Source: Nitrosophilus alvini
GTDB taxonomy: Bacteria; Campylobacterota; Campylobacteria; Campylobacterales; Nitratiruptoraceae
Direction: 5' to 3'
Assembly: GCF_015100395.1 (NCBI RefSeq)
Contig: NZ_AP022847.1
Coordinates: 310,001-374,000 of the forward strand
DNA length: 64,000 nt
Shown here: positions 26,057-34,996 of the stretch, piece after piece
How the letters are laid out: every line of letters starts with the position of its first letter
How positions within the stretch are numbered: the stretch's first letter is position 1
Program-made: the position numbers and the translations under genes
The notes under the pieces: generated by a model
The model's database searches: none
Told to the model about the DNA's origin: nothing
What the model saw: only the letters and a program-made list of their open reading frames with translations

Positions 26057-26213
26057 AACTGGCGTCTGGCGGTGCAATCGCTTCGCTCTGCACATCGCCA
26101 TCGCCGTGCAATCTATCGGTAAACTGTCGTAGGCTATGCCGGCTTCGCCCGCATATTCGCCTCGCCGTGCGGCGCTAAAATCGTGAAGCAGTTCACGATT
26201 TCTTTACGCGCCT
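26057..26213 (-). repeat. Hairpin-module repeat between two glycosyltransferase genes
   Basis: Read on the reverse strand, three hairpins follow each other as in the 5.9-6.15 kb copies. The CTGC-loop hairpin has the inner arms AAATCGTGAA and TTCACGATTT (26201-26192, 26187-26178) and the outer arms GGCGC and GCGCC (26212-26208, 26175-26171). The stem sequences differ from copies A and B yet remain perfectly paired. The ATGCGGGC and GTGCA units follow. The repeat supplies the last codon and stop of the upstream gene. Confidence 0.88.
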
Positions 26214-26914
26214 CCCTTTTTAATATATTTCCAAAATGTATATTGGCTGTAGAGTTTTGCTATCAGGTAACCGTGCCAGCCGTCAAGAAAACCGAGTTTT
26301 AAAAAAAAGATCTTAAAAAAAGTCCAGGGGGGATTTATGACTGCTTTTATTCTGTTTGGTTTTGCCCCAAGAGATGAGTATCGGTTCTGCTTATCTATAA
26401 ACTCTTCTACGCTATCATATGCAAGATGTAGCATATGGTTTTTTAAAGAGCCAGTTTTGCTCTCGGTTACTACTTTTTCATGAACTTCGTCGGAAGTGAA
26501 TCTCGCTTTTTCTTTGTCGAAAAGTCTTATAGTTTTATCAGGATAGAGTCCGCAGTGTTTTATCGGTTTGCCAAAAAAGTAGTTTAATCTTGGAACTTCG
26601 TAGGCTTCAAACTTCGGATTTTTTAAAATCTCTTTTATCTCTTTTTGCAGATTTTCAGTTATTCTCTCATCGCTGTCAAGCACGAAAACCCATCTGTTTT
26701 TGGCCAAATCCACTGCTTTTTGTTTCTGTTTTCCGAAGCCTAGCCACTTTTGATACTCCACTCTAGCACCGAGCTCTTTTGCAATTTTTGCGGTATTGTC
26801 GCTTGAACCGCTGTCAAGTACCAATACTTCATCAGCAAAAGAGGCTGATTCTACGGCCTCTTTTATATATTTTTCGCTGTTAAAAGTGATAATAACTACA
26901 GATAGCTTTTCCAA
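26204..26914 (-). CDS. Glycosyltransferase family 2 (WaaE/KdtX-like)
   Basis: This 236-residue GT-A enzyme has VVIITFNSEKYIKEAVESA at its start and VFVLDSDERIT as its DxD motif. The pattern fits the WaaE/KdtX family that adds glucose to an LPS core heptose. The start is TTG 26914, directly after the upstream stop, with GGAG six bases before it. The last residues (GGA) and the stop codon overlap the hairpin repeat, so the original C-terminus may have been different. Confidence 0.87.
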   Translation of the reverse strand: MEKLSVVIITFNSEKYIKEAVESASFADEVLVLDSGSSDNTAKIAKELGARVEYQKWLGFGKQKQKAVDLAKNRWVFVLDSDERITENLQKEIKEILKNPKFEAYEVPRLNYFFGKPIKHCGLYPDKTIRLFDKEKARFTSDEVHEKVVTESKTGSLKNHMLHLAYDSVEEFIDKQNRYSSLGAKPNRIKAVINPPWTFFKIFFLKLGFLDGWHGYLIAKLYSQYTFWKYIKKGGA

Positions 26915-28009
26915 TCAGACTCCATAAAACTCTCTATACCATTTGACAAACTGCTCGACTCCGTACTCTATAGGAGTTCCAGGCTTATATCCCAAATCTC
27001 TTTCCAAAGCGCTGGTATCTGCCCATGTGGCAGGTACGTCTCCGGGTTGAATCGGGAGCATATTTTTCTTTGCCTCTTTGCCCAAAGCCTTCTCTATCGC
27101 TTTGATAAAATCCATCAGCTCCACCGGAGCGCCATTGCCTATGTTATAGACTCTGTAAGGTGCTTTGCTGGAAGCCGGATTTGGCTTTTTGCCGCTCCAC
27201 TCGGGATTTGGCTTTGCGGGATTGTCAATAACCCTGACCACACCTTCCACGATATCATCTATATATGTAAAATCTCTTTTCATTTTGCCATAATTAAATA
27301 CATCTATGGGTCTATTTTCTATGATCGCTTTGGTGAACAGAAAAAGTGCCATATCCGGTCTTCCCCATGGGCCATATACGGTAAAAAATCTAAGACCCGT
27401 TGTAGGAATGTTGTATAGATGGCTGTATGTATGTGCCATCAGTTCATTTGACTTTTTGCTTGCAGCATACAAGCTGATGGGATGGTCCACGTTGTCTTCG
27501 ACGCTGAATGGCATCTTCTCGTTTAGTCCGTATACACTGGAACTGCTGGCATAGGCTAGATGTTCTATATCATTGTGTCTGCAGGCTTCGAGTATATTTA
27601 AAAATCCTACGATATTGCTTTGGATGTATGCATCAGGGTTGGTTAGAGAGTATCGTACTCCTGCCTGTGCGGCCAAATTGCATACTCTGTCAAACTTTTC
27701 TTCAATAAACAGTTTATCAATCGCCTCTTTATCTTCCAAATCAATCTTGTAAAATGTGTGGTTCGGATATTTTTTACTTCTGTATTTTTTACCATATTCG
27801 AAATCGTTCTCTTCAAAACCCAACTCTTTCAATCTTCCGTATTTTACTCTGATGTCGTAGTAGTCGTTGATATTGTCTATACCTACTACCTCATCACCTC
27901 TTTCAAGAAGTCTAGTTGCAAGATGAAAGCCTATAAATCCGGCTGTACCGGTTATAAGAATTTTTTTTCGTGATTCGTGATTCGTGATTCGTGAATGGTT
28001 TTTGTCCAT
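26915..28009 (-). CDS. NAD-dependent epimerase, UDP-glucuronate 4-epimerase-like
   Basis: This extended SDR enzyme (364 residues) has the cofactor motif [11 protein letters not shown] and the catalytic YAASKKSNE segment. [10 protein letters not shown] is typical of UDP-glucuronate 4-epimerases (CapI family). With ugd nearby, the pair could make UDP-glucuronate and then UDP-galacturonate. The first 15 residues, containing [10 protein letters not shown], are translated ATCACGA heptamers inserted after the start codon. Without them the protein would begin near KKILITG, as homologues do. ATG follows the preceding stop directly (TAAATG). Confidence 0.88.
   Translation of the reverse strand: MDKNHSRITNHESRKKILITGTAGFIGFHLATRLLERGDEVVGIDNINDYYDIRVKYGRLKELGFEENDFEYGKKYRSKKYPNHTFYKIDLEDKEAIDKLFIEEKFDRVCNLAAQAGVRYSLTNPDAYIQSNIVGFLNILEACRHNDIEHLAYASSSSVYGLNEKMPFSVEDNVDHPISLYAASKKSNELMAHTYSHLYNIPTTGLRFFTVYGPWGRPDMALFLFTKAIIENRPIDVFNYGKMKRDFTYIDDIVEGVVRVIDNPAKPNPEWSGKKPNPASSKAPYRVYNIGNGAPVELMDFIKAIEKALGKEAKKNMLPIQPGDVPATWADTSALERDLGYKPGTPIEYGVEQFVKWYREFYGV
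27967..27998 (-). repeat. ATCACGA heptamers inside the epimerase 5' end
   Basis: Four tandem heptamers (CACGAAT on the coding strand) lie between the start codon and the first conserved codon and are read in frame. Confidence 0.88.
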
Positions 28010-28360
28010 TTATTTCGCCTTTATAAAATTTATAAGCCCATAGAGCATTTTTTTGATTCTGACAATATCTTCGATTGTCTCATCTATATTTTCAACAAAA
28101 CAGAGCCTTTTTGCCAGTAATAATTGTGTTTCAAGTTCGGATAATGAACCTAGCGAAATAAATAGAAACTGAATGAATTCTTTATTGCTCTGTCTTGAAG
28201 CGCCTTCTGCGATATTGCTTGGAATTGAGATTGTAGCTCTTTTTATTTGCAAAGTTAATCCGTATGTCTCTTCTTTTGGAAATGTCTGACAAAGTTTGTA
28301 TATCTTTTCCACTAAATCCATAGAGAGATTCCATACATCCAAATCTTTATGTTCTTTCAC
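28010..28360 (-). CDS. Four-helix-bundle protein (S23/IVP family)
   Basis: This 116-residue protein belongs to the four-helix-bundle family first known from intervening sequences in 23S rRNA genes. Features are KEHKDLDVWNLSMDLVEKIY at the start and RATISIPSNIAEGASRQSNKEF centrally. The function is unknown; members form pentamers and occur as stand-alone genes. GTG at 28360 has AAGGG six bases upstream and matches the usual KEHKDLDVW beginning, so the longer frame to 28402 is rejected. ATCACGA arrays lie on both sides, which suggests an inserted cassette between sugar-nucleotide genes. Confidence 0.85.
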   Translation of the reverse strand: MKEHKDLDVWNLSMDLVEKIYKLCQTFPKEETYGLTLQIKRATISIPSNIAEGASRQSNKEFIQFLFISLGSLSELETQLLLAKRLCFVENIDETIEDIVRIKKMLYGLINFIKAK

Positions 28361-28393
28361 TAATACCCTTTTAATCATAACCAACTTCAATTT

Positions 28394-28426
28394 ACCAATC
28401 ACGATTTACGAGTCACGAATTACGAA
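28394..28426 (+). repeat. ATCACGA heptamer array between ugd and the four-helix gene
   Basis: About four degenerate heptamers (ATCACGA, TTTACGA, GTCACGA, ATTACGA) lie on the forward strand, antisense to the flanking genes. They touch the ugd stop codon. Confidence 0.78.
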
Positions 28427-29781
28427 CCAACTCCAATCTGATGATACTCGAAGCCAAGCTCTTCGAGTTTGTCTTTGTTATATTGGTTTCTGCCGTCAAA
28501 AATGATCGGATTTTTGAGTCTTTTTTTTATTTCGTAAAAGTCCGGGCTTCTAAACTCTTTCCATTCGGTTATGAGAAGCATAGCATCGGCTTTGTTCAGT
28601 GTATCGTATTTATTTTCGGTATATTCTATGTTTTTATTATCTTTTAGATAGAAGTTTTTTGCTTCTTCCATCGCTTTGGGGTCGTATGCTTTGATTTTGG
28701 CTCCTCTTTTGGTAAGCTCATTTATTATTGTGATAGAGGGAGCTTCTCTCATATCATCTGTTTCCGGTTTAAAGCTCAGTCCCCAGACGGCGAAAACTTT
28801 ATCGCTTAAATCTTCCCCGAATCTGTTGATAACCTTTTGAGACAGTATAAGTTTTTGTTCTTTGTTGACCTCTTCGACTGCCCTGATTATTTTGGGCTTT
28901 ACACCGTTGTCTAGGGCAATTTTTTCCAAAGCTTTTACGTCTTTCGGAAAACAGCTTCCGCCGTATCCGCAGCCAGGATATATAAAGCTGTAGCCGATTC
29001 TGCTGTCGCTGCCGATCCCCACCCTTACTTTGTTTACATCTGCGCCTACCGCTTCGCATATACGGGCAATTTCGTTCATAAAGGATATTTTTGTTGCAAG
29101 CATTGCATTTGCAGCGTATTTTGTCATTTCGGCACTTTTGATGTCCATACCGATAAATCTCTCATGATTTCTAGTAAAAGGAGCATAGAGTTCTTTTAAA
29201 ACGCCCATTGATTTGTGATTGTCTGCACCTATAACGACCCGGTCCGGTTTCATAAAGTCTGCTATCGCATCGCCCTCTTTTAGAAATTCAGGGTTGCTGA
29301 CTACATCGAACTGAAGAAGATCTTCGTATTCGCCGGGAGTTATCTCTTTGTTTTCAACTCTTTTGTCTAACTCTTTTTTTATCGTTTCTCGCACTTTGTC
29401 GGCGGTTCCGACCGGAACGGTTGATTTGTCTACGACTATAACAGGATGGTTCATATGTCTACCGATATCTTTTGCAACAGCGAGTACATACTGCAGATCT
29501 GCGCTGCCGTCTTCTCCCTGCGGAGTTCCAACTGCAATAAAGACTATATCGCTTTTTTCAAGAGCTTCTTTGATATCGGTAGTGAAATTTAGAGTACCCT
29601 TTTGATAGTTTCTCTCAACCATTTCAGAGAGTCCCGGTTCATAGATGGGGATAATTCCGTTTTTGAGTTTTTCTATCTTATTTTTGTCAATATCTACACA
29701 TATTACACTGTTTCCCATTTCAGCAAAGCACGTTCCTGTGACCAGTCCCACATATCCTGTACCTATGATGCTTAGTTTCAT
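28420..29781 (-). CDS. ugd: UDP-glucose 6-dehydrogenase
   Basis: This enzyme oxidises UDP-glucose to UDP-glucuronate with NAD. The N-terminal motif [10 protein letters not shown] and the catalytic [10 protein letters not shown] (cysteine nucleophile) near residue 265 are clear. The length of 453 residues is normal. AAGGAAGAGA precedes ATG. The stop codon is formed at the edge of a heptamer array. It lies in a reverse run with waaC, the lipid A acyltransferase, the four-helix protein and the epimerase. Confidence 0.95.
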   Translation of the reverse strand: MKLSIIGTGYVGLVTGTCFAEMGNSVICVDIDKNKIEKLKNGIIPIYEPGLSEMVERNYQKGTLNFTTDIKEALEKSDIVFIAVGTPQGEDGSADLQYVLAVAKDIGRHMNHPVIVVDKSTVPVGTADKVRETIKKELDKRVENKEITPGEYEDLLQFDVVSNPEFLKEGDAIADFMKPDRVVIGADNHKSMGVLKELYAPFTRNHERFIGMDIKSAEMTKYAANAMLATKISFMNEIARICEAVGADVNKVRVGIGSDSRIGYSFIYPGCGYGGSCFPKDVKALEKIALDNGVKPKIIRAVEEVNKEQKLILSQKVINRFGEDLSDKVFAVWGLSFKPETDDMREAPSITIINELTKRGAKIKAYDPKAMEEAKNFYLKDNKNIEYTENKYDTLNKADAMLLITEWKEFRSPDFYEIKKRLKNPIIFDGRNQYNKDKLEELGFEYHQIGVGS

Positions 29782-29799
29782 TCTCTTCCTTTTTGTTTG

Positions 29800-29874
29800 T
29801 AACTCGTGATTCGTGAATCGTGAATGGTTATACCCACACTCACACTCACACTTAAACTTAAATTCGTGAATCGT
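29800..29874 (-). repeat. Composite hexamer-heptamer element before ugd
   Basis: On the coding strand the order is heptamers (29874-29861), GTGTGA hexamers (29850-29832), a TATAACC joint, and ATCACGA heptamers (29829-29800). The AAGGAAG ribosome site of ugd follows. Order and direction match the elements before ccoI, ccoS and trpS. Confidence 0.85.
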
Positions 29875-29883
29875 GGTTTTTAA

Positions 29884-30783
29884 TTACAAATTACGATAAA
29901 TCTCTTCGTATTGGTTTTTCCATCTTTTATGGAACCAGAACCACTCATCAGGTTTTTGGCGTATCACTTTTTCAGTGATATTTGCCTGCATTTGTACGGA
30001 TTTCAGGATGTCTTCATCTGCATTGTCCGTTTTGGGAGTGATTATAGGCTCATAAAAGGTGATAGTATAATTTTTGTAATCTTCCGTTTTTATAAATGCA
30101 GGTATAATTTTAGCATTAAATCTTCTTGATAGCAAAGCGGCACTCGGTGTATGGCGAGCCTTTTTGCCGAAAAAATCTATTAAAACGCCTTCGCTTTCGG
30201 CAGTGTTTTGGTCTACAAGCAATCCAACCATCCTGCCGTTTTTCAAAGCATTTATAAGGCCTTTCATAGCCCCTTTTTTATCAAGCATCCTGATATCGTA
30301 CTGTTCTCTGTTTCTTTTGAGTATTTCATTCATAGTTTTTGAATCAAGAGCTCTCCCCACTCCGGTTAAAGGACCGAAAAAAGCCGCGATCGATAGAGGC
30401 AGAAGCTCCCAGTTGCCGTAGTGGGCTGTGATGAGTATAACTTTTTCGCCTTTTTTAAGAGCCCGGTCCAGAATTTCCCTGTTTTCAAAGTTTACTTTTT
30501 TTGAGAGTTGTTCTTTTGAGATTCCTTGATTTCTTACAAAATCGGCAAGGTTATAGACTATGTTTTTATAGCATTTTTTCGTAATTTCTTTTTTCTTTTT
30601 GCTGTCAAGTTCGTCACCGAATGCAAAGTCAAGATTGATTCTGATTATTTTTCTGTGTTTTTTATCCAGTTTGTACACTGTCCATGCCAGAAAATCAAAC
30701 AGAACATTCTGGATGAATCTGGGCGTATACCTGACAATAAATTGAAAAGCGTTAAAAAGTGCAAGATAGAATTTTTCTTTCAA
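29884..30783 (-). CDS. Lipid A late acyltransferase (LpxL/HtrB family)
   Basis: This membrane-anchored acyltransferase (299 residues) of lipid A synthesis transfers a secondary acyl chain from acyl-ACP. The HxxxxE-type catalytic motif is AHYGNWE near residue 120, and GLLVDQN and PEEWFWFHKRW-like (here PDEWFWFHKRW) segments are family hallmarks. TTG 30783 overlaps the waaC stop as TTGA with AAGGA upstream. Whether the chain is C12 or C14 cannot be inferred. Confidence 0.92.
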   Translation of the reverse strand: MKEKFYLALFNAFQFIVRYTPRFIQNVLFDFLAWTVYKLDKKHRKIIRINLDFAFGDELDSKKKKEITKKCYKNIVYNLADFVRNQGISKEQLSKKVNFENREILDRALKKGEKVILITAHYGNWELLPLSIAAFFGPLTGVGRALDSKTMNEILKRNREQYDIRMLDKKGAMKGLINALKNGRMVGLLVDQNTAESEGVLIDFFGKKARHTPSAALLSRRFNAKIIPAFIKTEDYKNYTITFYEPIITPKTDNADEDILKSVQMQANITEKVIRQKPDEWFWFHKRWKNQYEEIYRNL

Positions 30784-31775
30784 AGAAGTTCCTTCGCTTT
30801 TTCTATTATCTGGGCTTCTTTTATATTTTTTATCGAGTCATCTTTTTTATCAAATCTGCACAGATCAGGTTTTGAGTTTGACTTTACCGCAATGTTTATG
30901 GGTGTCTGATACATCAGTGTTGTGGGAGTATATCCAAATATCACGACCGAGGGCTTGTTCATGGCCCACGCAATATGTGTAGGTCCCGTATCTCCTCCTA
31001 TAACCAGATCTGTTTTGGAGATGAGATATTTCAGGTCGTTCAAAGAGAGCTTCGGAAGCACTTTTGCATTTGATTTGAGGGCAATCTGTTCGGCTTTCCT
31101 CTTTTCCTCTTCGTTTCCCCATAAAAGCAGTATATTTTCGTTCAAAGCTTTTGCTACATTCGCGAACTTATCGGCAGGATAGTTTTTGTTTTCGCGGCTC
31201 GAACCTGCTATGAGAAGTATGTTTTTTCTCTTTTTTTCCAGAAGACAATCTATATGTTTATACTCTTTTTTGGGATCAAAAAAGAGATAAGGCTCTTTTT
31301 TGTCAATTTCATTTTTTGTATATTCAAACCCGAGAGCTTTCGATACGAATCCCATGTTTCTGTCTATAACATTGTTTTCGCATGGCACGATAATCTTATT
31401 TGTGTAAAGAAAGGAAGCCAGATTTTCTCTTATGCAGCCAATTTCCAAGCCATATCTTTTTTTTCCCAAAAATTTTGCAATAAGAGCCGATTTTATGAGT
31501 CCCTGAATGTCAAGGACCATATCGAAGCTGCCTAGATTTTTCAAATATGATACGCTGTTTTTGAGCAGTTTAAGCGAAAAGTTGTTTTTCATATTTTTTA
31601 TATCAACTGATGCAACTCTGTCAAGGTGAGGATTATGCTTTAAAATCTCTTCAAATCTTTTATCGGTTATCCAGGTAATATTGCTGTTTGGAAAATGTCT
31701 CTTTATAAACTGCAGTACAATCATACTGTGGACAATATCACCAAGGGCGCTTAGTCTGACTATTGCGATATTCAT
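30780..31775 (-). CDS. waaC: LPS heptosyltransferase I
   Basis: This GT9 enzyme (331 residues) adds the first heptose to Kdo. It begins MNIAIVRLSALGDIVHSM, nearly the canonical WaaC opening, and has GGDTGPTHIAWAM for the ADP-heptose site. ATG at 31775 with AGCAGG upstream is preferred to an in-frame codon at 31787. It is the first gene of the reverse block from 31.8 to 24.9 kb. Confidence 0.94.
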   Translation of the reverse strand: MNIAIVRLSALGDIVHSMIVLQFIKRHFPNSNITWITDKRFEEILKHNPHLDRVASVDIKNMKNNFSLKLLKNSVSYLKNLGSFDMVLDIQGLIKSALIAKFLGKKRYGLEIGCIRENLASFLYTNKIIVPCENNVIDRNMGFVSKALGFEYTKNEIDKKEPYLFFDPKKEYKHIDCLLEKKRKNILLIAGSSRENKNYPADKFANVAKALNENILLLWGNEEEKRKAEQIALKSNAKVLPKLSLNDLKYLISKTDLVIGGDTGPTHIAWAMNKPSVVIFGYTPTTLMYQTPINIAVKSNSKPDLCRFDKKDDSIKNIKEAQIIEKAKELL

Positions 31776-31816
31776 TAACCTGCTCAATATTTTTTCCCGT
31801 ATTTTATCATATTAGG

Positions 31817-31822
31817 TATAAT
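31817..31822 (+). promoter_or_regulatory. -10 box of the exonuclease gene
   Basis: TATAAT lies 55 bp before the ATG at 31877 in the spacer divergent from waaC. Confidence 0.45.
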
Positions 31823-31876
31823 ATGAATGAAAAGATTTATATTTCTTTATTGTTAATGACCAAAAAGGTATTATTT

Positions 31877-32680
31877 ATGATTTGCGTTTTTGATTGTGAA
31901 ACCATACCTGATATCGATCTTTTAAGACAAAATTTTGATGTTAAGGATATCGAAGAAGATTTTTTAGCGACGCAAAAGGCTGTTGCTGATTATGAAGCAA
32001 AAAGTGGAACGACTTTTCTGCCGCTTCCTTTTCATAAAGTGGTAGCCATATCTGCAGTTATTGCTGATGATTTCGGAAAATTTAAAAAAGTGAGCTCCAT
32101 CGAGGGTGAAAACGAAAAAGAGATGATAGAAAACTTCCTGCGCTTTATAGACAGGCACAATCCGAAACTGGTAAGTTTCAATGGTAGAAGTTTTGATATT
32201 CCCATGTTGCTTCTGAGAGCTTTAAAATACAATCTTTCCTGTCCTTCATATTTTGAAACGGACAATCAAATACTCAACAAAACAAAATGGGAAAATTATC
32301 GCCAGCGTTACAGCGAACAGTTTCATACAGATTTAATGGAAGTACTGGGGCACTTCGGAGCGGTAAGGGGACTTAAACTTGACCTTGTCTGCCAGATGGC
32401 CGGAATTCCGGGAAAATTCGACATTAGCGGCGATCAGGTGGCTGAACTTTACTACAGAGGCGAATTTCGAAAGATAAAAGAGTATTGCGAGAGCGATGTT
32501 TTAAATACCTATTGGCTCTATCTAAAATATGAACTTTTAAAAGGAAACATCTCTTATGAAGATTATGTTTCCTATCTTGGCGAAATGTTTGATAAAATTC
32601 CACAGGGCAAAAGTTACAGCAGAGTTTTTAAAGATGAAATAGAGCAGATAGTTTACCAAAAGGGAAATAATGGTAGTTAA
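31877..32680 (+). CDS. DEDDy-type 3'-5' exonuclease (PolB exonuclease-like)
   Basis: This 267-residue protein is a ribonuclease H-fold exonuclease similar to the proofreading domain of family B polymerases. The DEDDy residues are visible: FDCETIP (D and E) at the start, NGRSFDIP in the middle, and YCESDVLNT (Y-x3-D) near the C-terminus. It acts on DNA or RNA 3' ends; the physiological substrate is unknown. ATG at 31877 has AAGG nine bases upstream and starts the conserved domain, so the longer frame from 31763 is rejected. It overlaps the next gene by 11 bp. Confidence 0.85.
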   Translation: MICVFDCETIPDIDLLRQNFDVKDIEEDFLATQKAVADYEAKSGTTFLPLPFHKVVAISAVIADDFGKFKKVSSIEGENEKEMIENFLRFIDRHNPKLVSFNGRSFDIPMLLLRALKYNLSCPSYFETDNQILNKTKWENYRQRYSEQFHTDLMEVLGHFGAVRGLKLDLVCQMAGIPGKFDISGDQVAELYYRGEFRKIKEYCESDVLNTYWLYLKYELLKGNISYEDYVSYLGEMFDKIPQGKSYSRVFKDEIEQIVYQKGNNGS

Positions 32681-33581
32681 AGAGATACAGGAATTTTCAG
32701 AAATCAGAACGAGGGCAAGAGCATATTTATGTTACATATTGAGTAGAAATATTCCGAACTATCTGCCGGATCCTCAGCTTGAAATGATAGTGGCCGGACT
32801 TAAGAAGATAAAAAAAGAGATAGAGAATTTTGAGGCGTTATATATACTTGATGCAAAAGGTGTGCAGATAATCGAAGCGATTTCCAAAAATCCGGAATAT
32901 CGTAAGGGTAAGGGGATAAACAGAAGTATGAGAGCTTATTATTACAGGGCGGTAAGGGAAAAGAGATGTATTTTGACAGATCCATACCCCTCCTTGCTCA
33001 CAAATGACCTTACCGTAACTGCGGCCTATCCTATATATGATGACAAGAAAAAGCTGCATTATGTGGTATGTATAGATATTTCGCTTAAAGACATACTTAA
33101 AATAGCCCATCCTACTTCTATTGATTCGCTTTTTGGAGCTTTTAGCAAAGCTGCATATGCAGCTTTTTCTGTTGCTTTACTAAGTGTGGCGTTTTTGCTT
33201 TTTTTCAATGGAATTCAGAGTCTTGCAATTCACGGTTTTGCCATAGCAAAGCTCGATATAAAAGAGATGTTTGAATCTACCATTTTGCTTACTCTTTCTT
33301 TAGCTATTTTTGATCTTGTCAAAACGATTTTCGAAGAAGAGGTTCTTGGACACAGAAAAAGAAAAGAGTCTAGTGATATACATAAAACTATGATACGATT
33401 TTTGGGTTCTATTATCATAGCACTATCTATAGAAGCGCTTATGCTGGTATTTAAGTTTGCTTTGATCGGACCAGAAAAGATAATCTATGCTGTTTATCTT
33501 GTAGGCGCTGTAACAATGCTTCTTATTGGACTCTCCTTTTATCTCAAGTCTACAGAAGGGCTTAGAGGAGAGGGGGATTGA
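32670..33581 (+). CDS. PDC sensor domain membrane protein
   Basis: This 303-residue protein has a PDC/Cache-like sensor region at about 40-145 (YILDAKGVQIIEAIS, RAYYYRAV, TDPYPSL, VTAAYPIYDD). Four hydrophobic segments follow near 157-180, 208-230, 247-268 and 273-294. The sensor region precedes the membrane part and has no obvious leading membrane anchor, which is unusual. No kinase, cyclase or chemotaxis output domain is present. The ligand and partner are unknown. AAGGGA five bases before ATG supports the start. Confidence 0.7.
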   Translation: MVVKEIQEFSEIRTRARAYLCYILSRNIPNYLPDPQLEMIVAGLKKIKKEIENFEALYILDAKGVQIIEAISKNPEYRKGKGINRSMRAYYYRAVREKRCILTDPYPSLLTNDLTVTAAYPIYDDKKKLHYVVCIDISLKDILKIAHPTSIDSLFGAFSKAAYAAFSVALLSVAFLLFFNGIQSLAIHGFAIAKLDIKEMFESTILLTLSLAIFDLVKTIFEEEVLGHRKRKESSDIHKTMIRFLGSIIIALSIEALMLVFKFALIGPEKIIYAVYLVGAVTMLLIGLSFYLKSTEGLRGEGD

Positions 33582-33645
33582 TCTGTAACTTAGAACCCAC
33601 ATTTCACACTTAAAATTTAAAATTAATTATTAATTGATTAAAGGA
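33582..33645. repeat. AT-only degenerate repeat before hisH
   Basis: The spacer contains a CACACTTA stretch and then AATTTAAAATTAATTATTAA-like sequence with rough seven-base spacing, ending before AAAGGA. It may be a decayed member of the intergenic repeats, but periodicity is weak. Confidence 0.3.
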
Positions 33646-33650
33646 AATAG

Positions 33651-34265
33651 ATGCGGATAGCTATTGTAGATTACAATATGGGTAATCTTGCAAGTGTCAA
33701 AAACGCCTTTATAAAAATAGGCGCAAAGTCGAATATTGAAAAAGATGCCGAAAAACTGAAAAATTATGACAAAATCATACTTCCCGGAGTAGGGGCTTTT
33801 GGAGATGCAGTTGAACATCTCAAAGAGTACGGCATGGATGAGGCGATCAAAGAGTTTGTCAAAAGCGGAAAACCTCTACTTGGTATATGTCTCGGTATGC
33901 AGCTACTGTTTGACAAAAGCTATGAATTTGGTGAACATGTCGGTCTTGGATTGATCCCGGGTGAAGTGGTGCCATTTGACAGAAACAGATTCGAACACAG
34001 ACTTAAAGTTCCGCATATGGGATGGAACGAGCTTTTTGTACAAAAAGACACTCCTCTTTTTAAAGATATGCCGAAAGCTTTCTATCTATATTTTGTTCAC
34101 AGTTACCACGCGGTATGCGAGGAGGAGTTTGTTATAGGAAAAACGATTTACGGATATGAATTTGTAAGTGCTGTTCAAAGAGAAAACATTTTCGGACTTC
34201 AGCCCCATCCTGAAAAATCACACGATAACGGGCTTAAGATATTGAAAAATTTTACGGAGATTTAA
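33651..34265 (+). CDS. hisH: Imidazole glycerol phosphate synthase, glutaminase subunit
   Basis: This class I glutamine amidotransferase (204 residues) supplies ammonia to HisF in histidine synthesis. The nucleophile cysteine is in GICLGMQLLF and the catalytic His-Glu pair in PHPEKS near the C-terminus. The hisA gene follows at once. HisF is not in the window. Confidence 0.95.
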   Translation: MRIAIVDYNMGNLASVKNAFIKIGAKSNIEKDAEKLKNYDKIILPGVGAFGDAVEHLKEYGMDEAIKEFVKSGKPLLGICLGMQLLFDKSYEFGEHVGLGLIPGEVVPFDRNRFEHRLKVPHMGWNELFVQKDTPLFKDMPKAFYLYFVHSYHAVCEEEFVIGKTIYGYEFVSAVQRENIFGLQPHPEKSHDNGLKILKNFTEI

Positions 34266-34979
34266 ATGGAGATATTTCCTGCAATAGATCTGAAAGACGG
34301 AAAAGCCGTAAGACTTACAAAAGGGCTTATGCAAAGTGCAAAAATATACAGTGACGAACCCTGGGAGCTTGCCCGAAGATTTGAAGAGATGGGTTCGAAG
34401 TGGCTTCATTTAGTCGATCTTAACGGTGCATTTGCCGGAGAGCCGAAGAATCTGGAACAGATCGAAAAGATAAGAAAAAACTGCTCTTTGAAAATGCAGC
34501 TTGGCGGTGGTATAAGAGATGAAGATACCATTAAAAGATATATAGATATGGGAATACAGAGGGTTATCTTGGGCTCTGTTGCTGTCAAAAACCCCGGTTT
34601 TGTAAAAGAGATGGCAAAAAAATATCCAATTGTTGTGGGTATAGATGCTATCGACGGATATGTTGCAGTAGAAGGCTGGGCAAAAACCAGTACAATGAAA
34701 GCAACAGATTTGGCACGTGCATTTGCCGACAGCGGTGTGGAAGCGATAATATGTACCGATGTGGGCCGGGACGGAACTCTAAGCGGGGTAAATGTGGAGT
34801 TTACCGTTAGCATAGCGGAAGCCAGCGGTATAGAGACTATTGCCAGCGGAGGAGTTAGAGATATAGAGGATATAAGAAAACTGCTTGAAACAGGAAAAGT
34901 TGCAGGTGTGATAGTCGGAAAAGCCTTTTATGAAGGAACAATCGATTTGAAAGAGGCTTTTGAACTGGTGCGCAGTTGA
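34266..34979 (+). CDS. hisA: ProFAR isomerase
   Basis: This (beta/alpha)8 isomerase of histidine synthesis has 237 residues. It begins with the catalytic [14 protein letters not shown] and shows LGGGIRDE and GTLSGVN phosphate-binding loops with the conserved aspartate in [12 protein letters not shown] follows the hisH stop directly, with GGAGATTTAA upstream. Confidence 0.95.
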   Translation: MEIFPAIDLKDGKAVRLTKGLMQSAKIYSDEPWELARRFEEMGSKWLHLVDLNGAFAGEPKNLEQIEKIRKNCSLKMQLGGGIRDEDTIKRYIDMGIQRVILGSVAVKNPGFVKEMAKKYPIVVGIDAIDGYVAVEGWAKTSTMKATDLARAFADSGVEAIICTDVGRDGTLSGVNVEFTVSIAEASGIETIASGGVRDIEDIRKLLETGKVAGVIVGKAFYEGTIDLKEAFELVRS

Positions 34980-34996
34980 TTGTGAGAAAGGTTTGA

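Noticed and set aside
26024-26101. In-frame extension of the glycosyltransferase ending at 24920
   Set aside because: The added codons belong to the hairpin repeat and do not resemble a glycosyltransferase; a TTG with AAGGAT fits better.
26057-26213. Insertion sequence or transposase remnant
   Set aside because: No transposase reading frame, terminal inverted repeats or target duplication were seen; the content is hairpin modules only.
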